Shown: piece after piece, positions 63,574 to 64,000 of the stretch | How positions within the stretch are numbered: the first letter of the stretch is position 1 | Layout of the letters: every line of letters starts with the position of its first letter | From: Aequorivita antarctica | GTDB taxonomy: Bacteria > Bacteroidota > Bacteroidia > Flavobacteriales > Flavobacteriaceae | Length of the DNA: 64,000 nucleotides | Reading direction: 5' to 3' | NCBI RefSeq assembly: GCF_007997155.1 | Contig: NZ_VORT01000008.1 | Location: 124,001 to 188,000 of the forward strand | The notes under the pieces: generated by a model | Told to the model about the DNA's origin: nothing | What the model saw: only the letters and a program-made list of their open reading frames with translations | Database searches by the model: none | Program-made: the position numbers and the translations under genes

Positions 63574-64000
63574 ATGAAAAAAATTTACGTTTTAGCACTT
63601 GTTTTAGGTGCATTTAGTTTTTCAGCGAACGCTCAAGTAGAGCTAACTGATGATTTTGATTCTTACAACTTAGGTCCTATTTCAGCACAAGCTCCACAAT
63701 GGAGAACTTGGGGTGGTATTGATGGTGGTTCAGATGAGGCTAACGTTGTTGACGATGAGGCTCAATCTGGTTTACAATCTGTTTTTATTCCAGGCAATTT
63801 AGCTACAGACTTAATGCTTTTGGTGCCATCGGCTCCAACTAGCGGAGTTTACACCATTGAATTTTACGCGTTGATTCCAGCAGGAAAAGGTGGGTATTTT
63901 AATATGCAAGCTGCCTTAACACCAGAAGGAACTCCATGGGTACAAGCTTTAATGGGTGGAAATGTCTTTTTTAACTGTGACGGCGCTTCAGGTGGTATAG
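63574..64000 (+). CDS. T9SS-type secreted protein, second of a tandem pair (partial)
   Basis: The gene is cut by the window edge; 142 codons are visible from ATG 63574. They start with a signal peptide and the same DDFDSYNLGPISAQ region as the upstream gene. By eye about 80% of the residues in this stretch are identical, so it is a clear tandem duplicate. The T9SS sorting domain must lie beyond the edge. Confidence 0.85.
   Translation, partial: MKKIYVLALVLGAFSFSANAQVELTDDFDSYNLGPISAQAPQWRTWGGIDGGSDEANVVDDEAQSGLQSVFIPGNLATDLMLLVPSAPTSGVYTIEFYALIPAGKGGYFNMQAALTPEGTPWVQALMGGNVFFNCDGASGGI

Noticed and set aside
1-64000. tRNA, rRNA, tmRNA or RNase P genes
   Set aside because: The larger intergenic gaps were read for CCA-ended cloverleafs and conserved RNA cores and none was recognised; a tRNAscan or Rfam run would be decisive.

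Overview
The window is a chromosomal segment of a member of the Bacteroidota, almost certainly a Flavobacteriaceae. The evidence is the Por/type IX secretion C-terminal sorting domains on the proteins at 9-2666 and 62558-63493, lipoproteins with short SxC boxes, low GC coding sequence, no clear Shine-Dalgarno sites, promoter boxes of the TAnnTTTG type, and flavobacterial family members such as MnmD, DUF4920, a DnaJ with a reduced zinc finger and a sigma-54 activator. The genus cannot be fixed from the sequence alone. No rRNA, tRNA, CRISPR array, phage or insertion sequence was found.

Layout. 0-5.4 kb: a secreted beta-propeller protein, then a reverse-strand operon of an ECF sigma factor, a membrane anti-sigma-like protein and a secreted DUF4097-like protein. 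5.8-9.6 kb: stress and housekeeping genes (a DUF2383-like protein, Ohr, MeaB, DUF1003, a lipid kinase). 9.6-16.4 kb: envelope genes, namely an LtaS-type sulfatase, a sugar epimerase, a three-gene overlapping operon for lipid-linked sugar transfer (GT2, a doubled LAB_N protein, a GT39 transferase) and a PAP2 phosphatase. 16.4-20.7 kb: MATE exporter, DinB-like protein, ABC exporter.

20.7-25.4 kb is the accessory part. It holds small hypothetical, lipoprotein and membrane genes, a DUF6602 protein with a PD-(D/E)XK-like motif, a GC-rich hairpin repeat recurring between genes, and a roughly 200-bp module present twice. One module copy encodes an intact 48-residue membrane peptide and the other a frameshifted one. 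25.4-31.8 kb carries a large PLP enzyme, a DUF3095 protein with a nucleotide-cyclase-like motif pair, and a patatin phospholipase fused to a large membrane domain. 31.9-36.2 kb holds small conserved genes, a second PAP2 enzyme, RlmF, and a DUF1853 gene lacking a normal start codon.

36.2-44.1 kb is a long reverse-strand run: M28 peptidase, PPK2, a sigma-54 response regulator without a DNA-binding domain, a NatAB-type ABC pair, DnaJ and GrpE. 44.2-57.8 kb is mostly core metabolism and small envelope proteins (YceI, MnmD, IlvE, a MazG-like protein, DPP III, CrcB, MFS, Lrp). 57.9-62.4 kb holds a RES/Xre toxin-antitoxin pair and a fused isobutyryl-CoA mutase (IcmF). The window ends in two tandem paralogous secreted proteins, the second cut by the edge.

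Across the window, 7-bp-period arrays recur at gene ends and intergenic gaps, and in two cases they supply the stop codon of the neighbouring gene. The least explained material is the 20.7-25.4 kb island and the PLP/DUF3095 pair.
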